Assembly: GCF_000426225.1 (NCBI RefSeq)
Contig: NZ_AUEY01000011.1
Coordinates: 19,113-83,112, forward strand
Direction of reading: 5' to 3'
Origin: Desulforegula conservatrix Mb1Pa
GTDB lineage: Bacteria > Desulfobacterota > Desulfobacteria > Desulfobacterales > Desulforegulaceae
DNA: 64,000 bases
Below are positions 1 to 10,300 of this stretch, piece after piece. The notes below the pieces were generated by a model. It had not been told where the DNA came from. It was given only the letters and a program-made list of their open reading frames with translations, and ran no database searches. Numbering within the stretch: position 1 is the stretch's first letter; every line of letters starts with the position of its first letter. A program made the position numbers and the translations under genes.

Positions 1-1022
1 TAGCCCTTGCCATTAACTTTTTCGTGATGGCCGGTCACAACTTCAAGGGCATCCCTAAGCCAGGCAGAGCGAAGAACAATCTGTGCGCCCTGATTAACAT
101 GGGTTTTCATGACCGAGAATTCATCTTCATCGAGTTTTCCCGGCTTGAGAAGAATATTGTCAGGTATGCCTATTTTGCCGACATCGTGGAGAAAAGCTCC
201 CTTTATTAGAGTCCTTATGGTGGATGCTCCAAGAGCAAGGGCTTCCGCTGTTCTGACTGCATAGATAGTAACCCTGTAATTGTGAGCATTGGTGTCGCTG
301 TCCCTTAAAGCGATGGCGTTGCCCAGCGTCATCAGCGTTTCTATATTTGCCTCAAGAAGTTTCCCTGAAAATTCTGAAAGCCTTCTGGTGAGATTGAGTA
401 TGACAGGATAGAGAAGAGCTGTTGCGAAAAGAATAATGGCGGCGGCTATCAGCATTGTCCTGATTCCCCTCCATCTCATTTCAGAAACCGTAGCGTCTGA
501 AATCTCAAAAATAGCTGCTACCATTCCGACTTTATTTCCGTCAGAAGCATTAAGGCTTCCTGTAATATAGATATACGGCCTGTTATCATACCTGAATATT
601 TCTGAGAAAACCCCGGTCCTGTTTTCACTGATCTTGTCATTGAGTATTTTTTTAAATTCTTCAATCCTTGCGGACGCTGGAGCAGATCGCTCTGTTATGA
701 CAGATCCGTCCGGGCGGTACAGCTTTGTAACAACGAATTGACCTGTTTTATAAGGATATTTTTTCTGGGCTGCAAAGGCGTCAAGCTGGTTTGAAATGGC
801 GTCAGTATTCTTAAGACCGGGAACATCAAAAAGAGCGGTATTTTGTCTGTTGAATAGCTCGAGATAAAAATACGCCTGTGATTCAACTGATTTTGCGATT
901 CTGTCCCTTTCCAGAAAAATGGCTGAAATACCAATTACAAGGGCCAATATAGCCCCAAAAAAGCCAAGCCTTAAGATAAGGGTGCGATGAATAAAATTAT
1001 GCAGAGGATATTTCTTTTTCAC
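1..1022 (-). CDS. HD-GYP domain signalling protein (partial, 3' end outside window)
   Basis: The minus-strand reading frame opens at a GTG at 1022, preceded by GAGG, and runs off the left edge, so the C-terminus is missing. About residues 15-35 form a membrane anchor, followed by an extracellular region of roughly 110 residues, a second membrane segment, and an HD-GYP domain. The metal site is visible as LHDVGKIGIPD and the later GHHEKVNGKG. HD-GYP proteins are typically cyclic-di-GMP phosphodiesterases; the layout suggests a membrane sensor that couples an outside signal to second-messenger breakdown. The GYP motif itself lies partly outside the window, so activity cannot be judged. Confidence 0.85.
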   Translation of the reverse strand, partial: MKKKYPLHNFIHRTLILRLGFFGAILALVIGISAIFLERDRIAKSVESQAYFYLELFNRQNTALFDVPGLKNTDAISNQLDAFAAQKKYPYKTGQFVVTKLYRPDGSVITERSAPASARIEEFKKILNDKISENRTGVFSEIFRYDNRPYIYITGSLNASDGNKVGMVAAIFEISDATVSEMRWRGIRTMLIAAAIILFATALLYPVILNLTRRLSEFSGKLLEANIETLMTLGNAIALRDSDTNAHNYRVTIYAVRTAEALALGASTIRTLIKGAFLHDVGKIGIPDNILLKPGKLDEDEFSVMKTHVNQGAQIVLRSAWLRDALEVVTGHHEKVNGKG

Positions 1023-1091
1023 TTTTTACCTCAACGGGTGTTTTAGAAAAAATTTTGAATACGTTATGGGCGTGTCAGTGAGTAACGCTTT

Positions 1092-1248
1092 ATGGACTCG
1101 CAAAAAGCCAGAAAATGGCTTCAGCGTCATGCCGGACTTGATCCGGCATCTTTGTATTTTCATGTACTTCTGGATTCCGGCTCCCGGTTTTCACCTATAC
1201 AGGTCTTAGCCGGAATGACGGGAATCGGATTTTTTGCTACTTTGTCAT
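1092..1248 (-). repeat. dispersed inverted-repeat element, copy 1 (reverse orientation)
   Basis: This copy starts with TGGACTCGCAAAAAG and ends near TTTTTTGCTACTTTGTCA. It contains the two internal dyads of the family: ATGCCGGACTTGATCCGGCAT and a diverged CCGG...CCGG arm. It fills most of the 316-bp gap between the HD-GYP gene and the glycosyltransferase. Confidence 0.8.
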
Positions 1249-1338
1249 TCTTAGTCTGTGGATGAATGTTTGCCGTTAAGGCATATAAATTTCAAGGTTT
1301 TTTTAGTGTATGTCTAATATCTGCCTTATTGTTCGGAA

Positions 1339-2094
1339 TTATTTATAGGTCTTGTATATTTTATAAAGCTCTTTTGGCGCCAAAATATAATGATTCAGCC
1401 TTAAATGGGAAAAAGCCTTGTCTTCCCATTTCTTCAGAGGATGCTCATATACTGACTTACATATCCCTTCTTTCAAAAAACCGGCTGCTCTTGCCAGGAT
1501 TTCAACATCAAATATCCATTTTGTCAAAAAAGGATTCCGAAATAATTCCTCTGCAAGTTCAGCCTTAAACATCTTGGCTCCGCACTGGGTATCGTAAACA
1601 GGCATTTTGAGCATAATGCTTGAGATGGTCGCAAAAACCCTGCCTAGATAATGACGATACCATTTTCTTTGAATATCTGCACCCAGGCGTCTTATTCTTG
1701 AGCCTAAAACAATTTTCAAATCCTCATTATTCAAAAAAACTCCAAGAAAATCATGGATTTCATCAAAGGAAGTTGCTTCATCAGCATCCCAGTATCCCAC
1801 AAAGCCAAATGTTTTATCTTCGCAAAGATTCAATATTCCTCTTCTGACAGCTTCTGCCTTGCCCATATTCCGGGAGAGATGAACCGTTGATATATGATCA
1901 TGTTTTGCTGCTATCTGTTCAATAAGATTTGCTGTATCATCATAACTGCCGTCATTAACAAGACAGAAATGAATATCAGGCGATTTTTCCAGAAAAGACA
2001 GTATGGAATCACCCGAAAGACGAAGTTCTTCATTAAAGCAAGGAATCACGATTCCTGTTTTTGGCCGTTCTGTTTTTTTCCGATCAGATAGCAT
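1339..2094 (-). CDS. family 2 glycosyltransferase (dolichyl-/polyprenyl-phosphate hexose synthase type)
   Basis: A 251-residue GT-A fold glycosyltransferase. The N-terminus carries GIVIPCFNEELRL, followed by the acidic LVNDGSYDDT motif and later GYWDADEATS, the DXD-like nucleotide-sugar and metal site. There are no obvious membrane helices, as in the dolichyl-phosphate glucosyltransferase type. It probably transfers a hexose from a nucleotide sugar to a polyprenyl phosphate at the inner membrane. The ATG follows AGGA and overlaps the end of the upstream methyltransferase gene by 49 bp, which implies tight co-translation. The sugar and acceptor cannot be told from sequence. Confidence 0.85.
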   Translation of the reverse strand: MLSDRKKTERPKTGIVIPCFNEELRLSGDSILSFLEKSPDIHFCLVNDGSYDDTANLIEQIAAKHDHISTVHLSRNMGKAEAVRRGILNLCEDKTFGFVGYWDADEATSFDEIHDFLGVFLNNEDLKIVLGSRIRRLGADIQRKWYRHYLGRVFATISSIMLKMPVYDTQCGAKMFKAELAEELFRNPFLTKWIFDVEILARAAGFLKEGICKSVYEHPLKKWEDKAFSHLRLNHYILAPKELYKIYKTYK

Positions 2095-2855
2095 GATAAT
2101 CCTGGTAAAAGTATTTTTGATTTTTTGAGTCTTTCTGAAAATTTGAAATCAGAAATCAGGATTTTTTTCACAATGGATGTAAAAAAAAGCCCGTGTTCCC
2201 AGCCCGCCACCCCAATTTTTTTTGTATTCGAAGCTAAATTTGTCTTGTCAATGAAGATTTCAAATATCCTCTGAAGTATCGGCAGGAAAAAAAAATTGCC
2301 CGCGCTTATGATCGAAATCCCGGCTTTTCCTGAAAGATTTTTTAATTCATCGAGACTGTATCTGCGGTAATGGCAAAGCTGAGTATCGTGCCTGGAAAAA
2401 AGAGCCTGATGTGCAGGGACTGTCAAAAAGAATAAAGTGTCAGCATTAAAGATATTGCCTGACATAATATCCCCAAGGAAAGACTCATCGTCTTCAATAT
2501 GCTCGAGAACATCAAGCATCATTACGAGATCAGCCTGTTTTATGGTTGAATCTATCTGTTTGACCGATTTGTGGAATTCAAGGTTAGGGATTTTCTGATC
2601 GTCTTTGCAGCCATTTTTTTTATCGTATTTGGTATCGATTCCAATCACCCTGTAACTTGGAAATCTAAGCGCAACCTCCCTGGCTACAAAGCCATCGCCG
2701 CATCCGATATCAAGAATAACGCCTTCTTCGGAGAAGCGGCCATTTAAGCCGGGCTTGATCAGATTGATCAGATTCATCACAATATCCAGCCTGGCAAGTT
2801 CCCAGGGATGCCGGTTTATTATCTGCCCGGCCGCATTTTGTTCGATTATGTCCAT
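2046..2855 (-). CDS. class I SAM-dependent methyltransferase
   Basis: A 269-residue protein with methyltransferase motif I (ILDIGCGDGFVAREVA, about residues 48-63), an acidic beta-2 end (VIGIDTKY) and the post-motif DLVMMLDVLEHIEDD. These indicate the Methyltransf_11/23 type. The C-terminal third has a hydrophobic stretch (GNFFFLPILQRIF) often seen in membrane-associated members next to glycosyltransferases. Its start lies 5 nt after the stop of the DUF6311 gene and its end overlaps the glycosyltransferase, so the three genes form an operon. The substrate is unknown; a polyprenyl-linked sugar or lipid is an inference from context. Confidence 0.8.
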   Translation of the reverse strand: MDIIEQNAAGQIINRHPWELARLDIVMNLINLIKPGLNGRFSEEGVILDIGCGDGFVAREVALRFPSYRVIGIDTKYDKKNGCKDDQKIPNLEFHKSVKQIDSTIKQADLVMMLDVLEHIEDDESFLGDIMSGNIFNADTLFFLTVPAHQALFSRHDTQLCHYRRYSLDELKNLSGKAGISIISAGNFFFLPILQRIFEIFIDKTNLASNTKKIGVAGWEHGLFFTSIVKKILISDFKFSERLKKSKILLPGLSCYLIGKKQNGQKQES

Positions 2856-2860
2856 ATAAA

Positions 2861-4507
2861 TTAATTTTTCAGGGTTGCCACAGAGAATCCGTCAATCTTT
2901 CTGATTAAAACCGAGTCAAATCCGTTTAAAAGATTAATATGCTCGTCATCGATCACATAAACCGAATCAGAGGATAGTCTACCGCTTGAAATTTCACCAA
3001 GAAGTTTTTTCGTATATAAATTGTCCATGACAACATCGTGCCTTGCCGTGTAGCTTGTGTTTACTGTCATTCCCTGGGATGCGGCAATATAGGAGAAAGC
3101 TAAATATTGCCATTTGTTATGATCAGGAGGCACAAGCACAAGATGTTTATATTTGCCGTGCAACGTCCCCCAGAATTCATTTTTCAGCGGATTTTCCCAG
3201 TTAATCGATTTTATTGACTGATGAATGTAACGGTATTGTGCCATAGAATCAGCTATTTGAAAAAAAAGACATACTGAAAGTATGGCAATGGCCGTGTTTC
3301 TATTAAAATTTTTAATGACAGACTTAAGCACAATAAAGAATATCGTGTAATAAACCGGCCAGAAAAATCTTCCTGACGAGTGAAATATTGAAAAAATATT
3401 GTATAGCTTTTGTGGCAGAGGGATTTCAAATAAAATATGTCTGCCGAAGGTGATTTTATTGCTTGCCGCAAAAATTATTAAAAACAGACATATAACTCCG
3501 AGCGGCAGAAAAAAGGCGATGGATTTCAGCTCCGGAGGTGAAACTGCAAGAAGGCAAAAAGCTAAAACAGATAGGATTATCACGCCTATTCCAAGATAGG
3601 CGAACCCGTCGCACTGGGTCCATGAAACCATTCCCATTCCCTTGATGATACCAGACCATGAAACCGGCCAGAGATCAATTCCGACTTCAGGGTTTATGGG
3701 CGCAGCAAGGTTCATTGACCAGTCTCCGTATCCTTCTGCTCCGTAATTATGAATCTGGCCGAATTCAAAATATCCGATAATCCACCACATTACAAAAACA
3801 GCGCACAAAATTAATGAAAAATTCATTATCATCATTTTCAGGGATATTTTTTTGTCAACCAACCACACCCTCAGATAGAATGCGGCGGCAATGCCCATTG
3901 ACATGGCTGTTATGTAAGGGTGGATGGCCGCGCTTATGGCAGCCAAAATAGTCCAGTTTCGCAAGGACTTTAGGCTGTAGGGCTCTTTTCGAAAATAGAG
4001 CCACAAGGCGGCTATTATAATCCAGTGCGAGCACAATGCAGGATGTCCGGTTCTTATGAGAAGAATAGGGCTCGTAATGAAAAAGGCCGCAGAAATCAGT
4101 CTGGTAAAAAAATCATCGGTAACTGTTCTCACAAGGAGAATGCTGAAAACGCCCTGGAGAAAGAAGCATACATAAAGCCAGATCCCGATGTATTGAAATG
4201 TTTCTGGCAGAAGCCCCGAAAAAAGCTTGAACAATATGGCAAAAACAGGAATCGAATCTGTGAAAGCAATGGATGAGCCAGCAGGCCAGCCATAATTCAG
4301 AAACTTTCCGATGGGAAAGCGCCACGGTTCGTCACGGAAAAAATGCCACCCCATGAAATGGGTGCCAATATCTCCGTGCATCAGCCAGCTAATATTTGTA
4401 GGAAAAAGCATTTGAACGCCGTTGACCGATGCAAAAAATAAAACGCTGATAAAACCGGCCAGAAATAACAGGTAGGATCTTGATATAATATTAAAGATGA
4501 TCTTCAA
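2861..4507 (-). CDS. DUF6311-type polytopic membrane protein (probable GT-C-like glycosyltransferase)
   Basis: A 548-residue integral membrane protein with roughly ten to twelve hydrophobic helices and a C-terminal periplasmic region. The first loop contains HGDIGTHFMGWHFFRDEPW and then FTDSIPVFAILFKL, which I recognise as the DUF6311 signature. The acidic and aromatic residues in that loop are in the position where GT-C enzymes use an Asp for lipid-linked sugar transfer. I prefer the TTG at 4507, which has AGGAG six bases upstream, to a TTG nine codons earlier that has no ribosome site. It heads the operon with the methyltransferase and family 2 glycosyltransferase, suggesting surface glycan or lipid glycosylation. 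Confidence 0.7.
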   Translation of the reverse strand: MKIIFNIISRSYLLFLAGFISVLFFASVNGVQMLFPTNISWLMHGDIGTHFMGWHFFRDEPWRFPIGKFLNYGWPAGSSIAFTDSIPVFAILFKLFSGLLPETFQYIGIWLYVCFFLQGVFSILLVRTVTDDFFTRLISAAFFITSPILLIRTGHPALCSHWIIIAALWLYFRKEPYSLKSLRNWTILAAISAAIHPYITAMSMGIAAAFYLRVWLVDKKISLKMMIMNFSLILCAVFVMWWIIGYFEFGQIHNYGAEGYGDWSMNLAAPINPEVGIDLWPVSWSGIIKGMGMVSWTQCDGFAYLGIGVIILSVLAFCLLAVSPPELKSIAFFLPLGVICLFLIIFAASNKITFGRHILFEIPLPQKLYNIFSIFHSSGRFFWPVYYTIFFIVLKSVIKNFNRNTAIAILSVCLFFQIADSMAQYRYIHQSIKSINWENPLKNEFWGTLHGKYKHLVLVPPDHNKWQYLAFSYIAASQGMTVNTSYTARHDVVMDNLYTKKLLGEISSGRLSSDSVYVIDDEHINLLNGFDSVLIRKIDGFSVATLKN

Positions 4508-4548
4508 AAAAACTCCTGAAAATGGATGATTCAAAATCTGCTTTTCAC

Positions 4549-4652
4549 CGGACAGACCCCGCCGGAATCCAGAGGTGTCTGAAAATGCAAGGATGCCGGA
4601 TCACGTCCTGCATAATACCACCGCCTTTTTTGATTTTTTGCGACTCCATCAA
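4549..4652 (+). repeat. dispersed inverted-repeat element, copy 2
   Basis: CCGGAATCCAGAGGTGTCTG followed by a decayed second dyad and TTTTTTGCGACTCCATCA at the right end. It lies between the DUF6311 operon and the cupin gene. Confidence 0.75.
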
Positions 4653-4798
4653 TATATAAGCTTCTGTATTTTAGCAACGGATAAAGCTATTGCGGCGGTT
4701 TGTGATAGGTTGCCATGGAGCTCATCTCCAGTCTTTTAAATTAAGGGTGGGCGTGTCGGCATTGATGTCATATGTCTCTATTATCTTCATGCGCGACT

Positions 4799-5128
4799 TT
4801 ATTTGTTTTCTATATAATCCTTCCTGACAGGAGAAAAAACCTCTATTGCAACCGAGTCTTCGAGAGCCTCTGCATAGTGTTCGACATCGCCAGAGATGCA
4901 CCAGCTGTCTCCTGGTTCAATTCTACAGGTGTTGCCACCTATGGTCAAATCCATGCATCCCGAAACCATATAGCCGGTCTGTTCATGGGGATGGCTGTGT
5001 GCTGGAAGTTTTGCGCCTTTTTCAAGCCTGAATTCCGCCATAAGTGTCTTTTCACCATAAATCAGGGTTTTCTGACGGATTTTATCGAGGACGTTTTTAT
5101 AGTTTTTTTCATCTTTTTTGCCGAACAT
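4799..5128 (-). CDS. small single-domain cupin protein
   Basis: A 109-residue cupin. The first cupin motif is visible as HSHPHEQTGYMVSG (two His plus Glu for metal) and the second as PGDSWCISGDVEHYAE with the final metal His. It lacks any partner domain. Such stand-alone cupins include sugar-binding, dioxygenase-like and regulatory proteins, so no reaction can be assigned. AAGGAA precedes the ATG. It is alone between two unrelated genes. Confidence 0.75.
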   Translation of the reverse strand: MFGKKDEKNYKNVLDKIRQKTLIYGEKTLMAEFRLEKGAKLPAHSHPHEQTGYMVSGCMDLTIGGNTCRIEPGDSWCISGDVEHYAEALEDSVAIEVFSPVRKDYIENK

Positions 5129-5265
5129 ACGAATTTCCTTGATTAAAAAGAGACTAATAAAACAATTTTTGCAAAGGGAAACGGTTTGTATGATTAAAGC
5201 GCGCAGAGTTTGAGCGCTTTAATCATAAAGATAGGCGTAATAGCAGGGTGCCTTGGTTTAAATCA

Positions 5266-6138
5266 TCAGTCGATTTGAACCGACCATCCAATTATAGGAA
5301 CCCCGGTTGGATTGCTGTTTGCAGTATCTTTCACGACCCATACTACTACAATATAATCACCTGCCTGGGAGAATTTGTAGGCAAGGGAGTTTGATGAAAC
5401 GTATTCCGTTGAAGTCATGCTCGACCAGTGGGTTCCGTCATAACCGGCAGAGCCGTAATCAGGATGAACAGAAAACCTGTAATAGAGGGTGTCATTACAT
5501 GCTGTAGAGGCGCTTACAGAGAAAGTAACATCCTGGTTGACGGCGCGTGTTCCGGTAACTGTAAGCCCATCAATTTTTATGTTGCAGTTTGCCGGTGTCT
5601 GGGTGCAGCTTGTTATCTGGCACGCACCATTGCACCAGAATTTACCTGCTGCTTCGCACTGCGTCTGGGTTATATCAGTACCACAGGGATTTATCTGGCA
5701 GTCACCGTTGCACCAGTATCTTCCTGCTGCTTCGCATTCTGTCTGGGTATATCCTGTCGCACCTTCCTTTAAGGTTCCTGTCCATCCGCTTCCATTGGGG
5801 TCAAGAGAATTTATGTCAGTCGAGCAATATCCCCATGATCCTGTAAAGGATTTACCATCGTCAGAAAAGCGGAGAACCACAGGGCCGCTCCATTCATTGC
5901 TAGGGCCGCATTGTTTAGCGTTATTGGCTTCTCTCCAGTATCCCCTGAAATTTTTGCCATCCATGGTTCCTGAAATTACTCCGTCGTCATAAATATACTC
6001 GCCAGAAACAGAGTTGCCATCCTGCCATAATGTCATTACGTTCCAGTTCGTACTCCAGACTGTTTTGGTCGCTGCCAATGCATATGAAAATGATCCAAGC
6101 AAAATAAACAGAAACAAACAAAATAAAGACTTTCTCAT
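5266..6138 (-). CDS. secreted protein with two Cys-rich modules and a C-terminal beta-sandwich-like domain
   Basis: The reading frame extends upstream, but the ATG at 6138 has GAGGGG in front and gives a clean signal peptide (about residues 1-23, ending SYALAA), so I use it (290 residues). The mature protein has an N-terminal beta-rich region of about 100 residues with repeated G-x-W/Y turns (SGEYIYDDGVISGTMDG), then two tandem modules of about 24 residues, each with CEAAG, WCNG, CQI and a closing Cys, then a region of about 100 residues resembling an Ig-like fold. The four Cys per module probably form disulfides. I do not recognise a function; an exported binding or matrix protein is likely. 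Confidence 0.6.
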   Translation of the reverse strand: MRKSLFCLFLFILLGSFSYALAATKTVWSTNWNVMTLWQDGNSVSGEYIYDDGVISGTMDGKNFRGYWREANNAKQCGPSNEWSGPVVLRFSDDGKSFTGSWGYCSTDINSLDPNGSGWTGTLKEGATGYTQTECEAAGRYWCNGDCQINPCGTDITQTQCEAAGKFWCNGACQITSCTQTPANCNIKIDGLTVTGTRAVNQDVTFSVSASTACNDTLYYRFSVHPDYGSAGYDGTHWSSMTSTEYVSSNSLAYKFSQAGDYIVVVWVVKDTANSNPTGVPIIGWSVQID

Positions 6139-6373
6139 CCTGAGCACCCCTCTCTGCCAATAAAGATAAATTGATCGCACAAAATAATTGATTATTAAAC
6201 AATGCCTAATAAAAATCGTATGTTTGATCAAATTGTTTTTTATCGCAAGCAATATGTTTTCAAGAATAAGTGAATTTTTTTTGCATGTATACTTACAGGT
6301 GCGGATATTAACTTGCTCGTTACATTTCATTTTAAGACATTGACAATAATGCCGGGCGTACAGTATATTCCCT

Positions 6374-6503
6374 TCCGGTCGGCAGTTCACCCAGGCGTCG
6401 CCGCCCCGTTAGGGGAGCTAAACCTGCCTAAATTCTCAATTCGACCGGACAACTTATTTTGTGCCGCGTCGGAAGACGGCGACCACCGACTCATCCAGTC
6501 AGG
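6374..6503 (+). ncRNA. candidate structured leader RNA upstream of the DUF2087 gene
   Basis: The segment folds by eye into several helices: TCCGGTCG (6374-6381) with CGACCGGA (6442-6449); inside it GCAG with CTGC and the hairpin CCCC-GTTA-GGGG (6404-6415); then CGTC-GGAA-GACG (6467-6478) with a GNRA-type loop; then GACT-CATCC-AGTC (6488-6500). The start codon follows 26 nt later. I cannot match it to a named riboswitch class. It is visibly more GC-rich than the surrounding DNA. Confidence 0.35.
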
Positions 6504-6529
6504 ATAGGCACACTTTGAGAGGATAAGTG

Positions 6530-7072
6530 ATGTCCAGAATGTTATTACATTTCCATTCGGAAGATATTTCCGCCCTGGCCCGTTCGTTAAAAGGCCAGCT
6601 CACCAACTGCGAACCCAAGCCGAGTCATCTCGAACTTTTAAACATGCTGGTGCGCGCCAACGGTTACCGCAATTTTCAGCATTACAGGGCTCAAATCACA
6701 GCACAGAATCAGTTGGAAAAACTACCGATCACACCAGAGCCTGACTCTTTTGATAGAATAAAGCGTTTGTTGCGGTTTTTCGACTCCGGAGGACGGCTTA
6801 TGCGCTGGCCATCAAAGCGCAGCCAGCAGGAAATCTGTCTGTGGGTCATTTGGTCCAGGCTGCCAGCCAGACAGGTTCTCACTGAGAAAGAGGTTGACCA
6901 GCTTCTGAAAGACAATCATCTTTTCGGAGATCATACGCTTCTTCGCAGATGGCTTTGCGACTACGGCATGATGAACAGGACAGCGGACTGCCGGGAATAC
7001 AGGCGGGTTGAAAAACGGCCGCCTACCGAGGCGCTTGAGTTGATTCGCCGTATTGAGTCTGCCAGATTCTGA
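6530..7072 (+). CDS. DUF2087 protein with N-terminal glyoxalase-related domain
   Basis: A 180-residue protein. About residues 5-60 resemble the small glyoxalase-related (Glyoxalase_8) helical module: ALARSLKGQL, SHLELLNMLVRANGYRNFQHY. About residues 90-170 match DUF2087: RWPSKRSQQEICLWVIWSR, then LTEKEVDQLL, LLRRWLCDYGMMNRT and a final basic Tyr-Arg motif. DUF2087 looks like a winged-helix-like nucleic-acid binding module and often occurs with metalloregulator-like domains, but its function is unknown. The ATG at 6530 is better spaced from GAGAGG than the GTG just before it. High GC and an unusual leader suggest recent acquisition. Confidence 0.7.
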   Translation: MSRMLLHFHSEDISALARSLKGQLTNCEPKPSHLELLNMLVRANGYRNFQHYRAQITAQNQLEKLPITPEPDSFDRIKRLLRFFDSGGRLMRWPSKRSQQEICLWVIWSRLPARQVLTEKEVDQLLKDNHLFGDHTLLRRWLCDYGMMNRTADCREYRRVEKRPPTEALELIRRIESARF

Positions 7073-7150
7073 CAAGCCCCATACAAAAAGAGGGGGGCGT
7101 GGAAGTAATTCCCCGTCTCCCGACTTATATGCGTTTTTAAATTCATTATT

Positions 7151-7284
7151 GTCAACGCCGCAAAAAGTCTGATTTTCGTCATTCAGGCGTAGGCCGGAAT
7201 CCAGAAGTATCTGAAAATACAAAAATGCCGGATCAAGTCCGGCATGACGTAGATGCCTTTTTTTGACTTTTTGCGAGTCCATCA
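7151..7284 (+). repeat. dispersed inverted-repeat element, copy 3 (near full length)
   Basis: The left end is GTCAACGCCGCAAAAAGTC and the right end GACTTTTTGCGAGTCCATCA, giving inverted termini. Between them are the dyad formed by GTCATTCAGGCG and GGCCGGAATCC and the dyad ATGCCGGATCAAGTCCGGCAT. The copy sits between convergent genes. Confidence 0.85.
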
Positions 7285-7308
7285 GGATTAATGATCTCGC
7301 AAATATAT

Positions 7309-10300
7309 TTAGATGCCCCTGGCCTGTTTCGTCAGATAATAAAGATGGGGAATGATTCTCGTATTCGGTTTGTTTGTTCCGTCATAAAACAGATCTATGA
7401 CAGGAATTCTTGTCTCCTCCTGAAGGCGCTTGAATATCGCGGAAGATACGACTCCTGGGCAGCAGAAAACAGGATTGACATGGATGATTGCGCTGACCAG
7501 GCCTTTTTCAGCATAATACAGGGTTCTGCCGACGCTTATGGCTGTCTCGCCTGGTATGGGCTGATCCATTCCATATTTTTGTAACAGTTCGTGGCATTCT
7601 TCAGGTGTGGGTTCGAACTGGTCATCGAGCAGGCCTTTGAAAACAGCCTCGAATCTTTGCTCGAATTTTACCATTGTGGACACGGATTTTGTGTCTGCTC
7701 CTTTTTCAAGGGCGTCTGCATAAATTCCGTGGATCAGCATTTCATTGTAGGAAGGCACAAAAATTTCACCTCCCAGACTTTCAGCAAGATCCCATACTCT
7801 TTCGTTGAGCACATCATTATATTTGGCATAAAGATCCCCAAGAACAGCAATGCGGGGTTTTCGTTCGGTTGGAAGCGGAAGTTTTTCCACAATTTCACGA
7901 ACCGCTTTTGCCGCGTTCAGCATGGATTTGCCATTCATGATGTGATCTATGACAGCTTCTTCAGCTTCGGCAAGGGCCTTATCTGTGGCTCCAGGCTCTG
8001 TTTCGTAAGGCCTGTATCTGAATGTCAGCTTATGGAGAATTGAGCCGATATTTGTAGCAGCCAGAAGATTGGCGTTTGCCCTCATGGAAAGCCCAGGGAC
8101 TGATTCGAGTCCGCTTGGAGAAATAATTCCTGCTCCGCCAAGACCCGCATGCTCCAGTCCGTTCATGATCATTGCTCCATACTGGGGAAAATTGCAGGCA
8201 AAGCAGATTGACGGCAGATAAAGCATGGTTTTTGAAGGATCAAGATTTTCCTTTTTTATGAAGTCTATCATTGAACCGAGAATAGCCACATTGGGCAGGC
8301 ATTCGCCTCCGGACGCATATCTGTAACCAAGATGAATCTGGTCAGAGGTAAGGGGCATAACCCTCGCGTCATATCCTGCATTTCTGAAAATCGCCTGTTG
8401 CAGCCTGTTTATTCTGCCATCTGTATATGGAATGAGAAGGGTGTCTCCTTCTTTCAATTCGCCTTTCACGGATCTTGGAAGAGATTTTTCTGAAACTATT
8501 TTTCCGCCTGTTCCAAAATGGGTGGCAAAGGTTTCGATCGCAGCTTCAATTCTTGTCTGGTAGCCGACATCGCTTCCATGCTCGTCGAGCTGGAGTATGA
8601 GATAGGGCTTGCCCATTTTATCCATCTGAGCCTTGAATTCTGTCATAAGATAGGCGTCAGGGCTGCATCTGAAACATGAAATAAAAACAGGATAAATATG
8701 CGGATTTGTCCGAACTGCCTCAAGAGCCGACATCATCTGCTGGCCGTAATGCCAGTGCATAAGATTATCCTGGTCTTCCGGCGCATGGGTCATGCTTTGA
8801 ATCATGAGATCAAAACCCATGGATTCGAGCTTTGCAGGAATTCCCTGATTAAGCCTGCGGTCGAAAAGAACATAAGGTCTTGCCATTAACATTATGGAAA
8901 TTTTATCAGGAGAAGCATTAAGCTTTTCTTTTCCAAGATGCTGCCAGATATGTTTTCTTGTCTCAAAACCCTTCCATGCATCCACGAAAGCTTCTTTCAC
9001 ATGATCAGGATCAAGTTTCATGGAGTCTCTCAGATCTTTAGCAAGACGTTCCGCCACTTCATTTATGGACATTCTGAAAAAACTGATCTTCGGAGATATC
9101 AGCCTGTCTCTTTGTTCCGAAGGAGCAGCTGATGCAAGAATTGTCGGAGCATAAGCAGAATAATAGCAGAAATAGCGGTCTTCGGTTTTTTCAGACAAGG
9201 GTTTAGGATGAATCAGATTTTCAGACTCGTGCGGTGCGTTTATGACTGTCGGGAAGAAAACGTATTCACAATCACTCTGGAGAGCATTCAGAATCACACC
9301 ATGAACCATTGCCATGGGCGCGCAGAAATCGGCCTGGATGCGTCTGCTTCCATCTTTAAGAGCCTTGTCTGATCCTGAAATCATTTTGACCCTGAATCCA
9401 ATATTCATCAGAAAAGACTCAAACAATGGGCCGTACTCGGACATGTAAACCACTTGAGGAAGGGCGACAGCAGGGCCTCCCGCTTCTTTTTCAGCATCAG
9501 GCCTCATGATTTGTCTGAAAGCGGCTTCAAGATCAGAGAATGTCTTTTGCTTGCCTCTTCCGGTATCGCTAAAATCTCTTCCGCATTTCATTCCCCATGC
9601 TGTCTTTCTTCCGTTTATATCGTAAACCGAAAGATCGCATTTATTGGCACATAGCTCGCAGACCTCCATATTTACGGTGTATGTAATGTCTGTTCCGGCA
9701 AAATCGGAAGCGCTCAGGCCTGCCTCCCGCAGAGCAACAGCACAACCAAGCGCTCCAGTTAAATGGCAGAATCTGGAGACCTTCACGTTTGTGCCGAGTT
9801 CCGCAGCGAATGCCGCCACAAGAGCCTTGTTTCTGGCTGTGGCGCCCTGAAAATAAATGCATTTGCCAAAAGGAGTCTTTCCCACAACCTTGGAGAGATA
9901 ATTGTCTCTCACGCTGAAAAGAACTGCTGCCATTGTTCCTGCCTTGTCCCAGCCCTCCGATAGAAGGGTATTCAGGTCTCTTTCCATGTAGACTGTGCAT
10001 CTGTCAGACGTGAATGGCGCGGTTTTCCCAAGAGTCAAAGCCGGAATCTCATCAAGTGTGATGTCAAGGCGCATGGCCTGTTCTTCTATGAAGGAACCTG
10101 TTCCGGCAGCACATACATAATTCATGGTGGCAAGGGTTACGGCTCCGTTCTTGAGTCTTGTAAATTTGGAATCCTGGCCGCCTATTTCAATAATGGTGTC
10201 AACGTCTGAATCTATGAATGTGGCGCCTTTTGCGTGGGCCGTTATCTCGTTTATGGCCATGTCTGCGCCAAAAACTGATTTTATGAGTTCTCTGCCCGAG

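Noticed and set aside
1266..1568. Plus-strand frame opposite the glycosyltransferase
   Set aside because: No ribosome site, and the minus-strand protein has clear family motifs.
5428..5992. Plus-strand frames opposite the secreted Cys-rich protein
   Set aside because: They are mirror frames of the two Cys-rich repeats; the minus strand has signal peptide and ribosome site.
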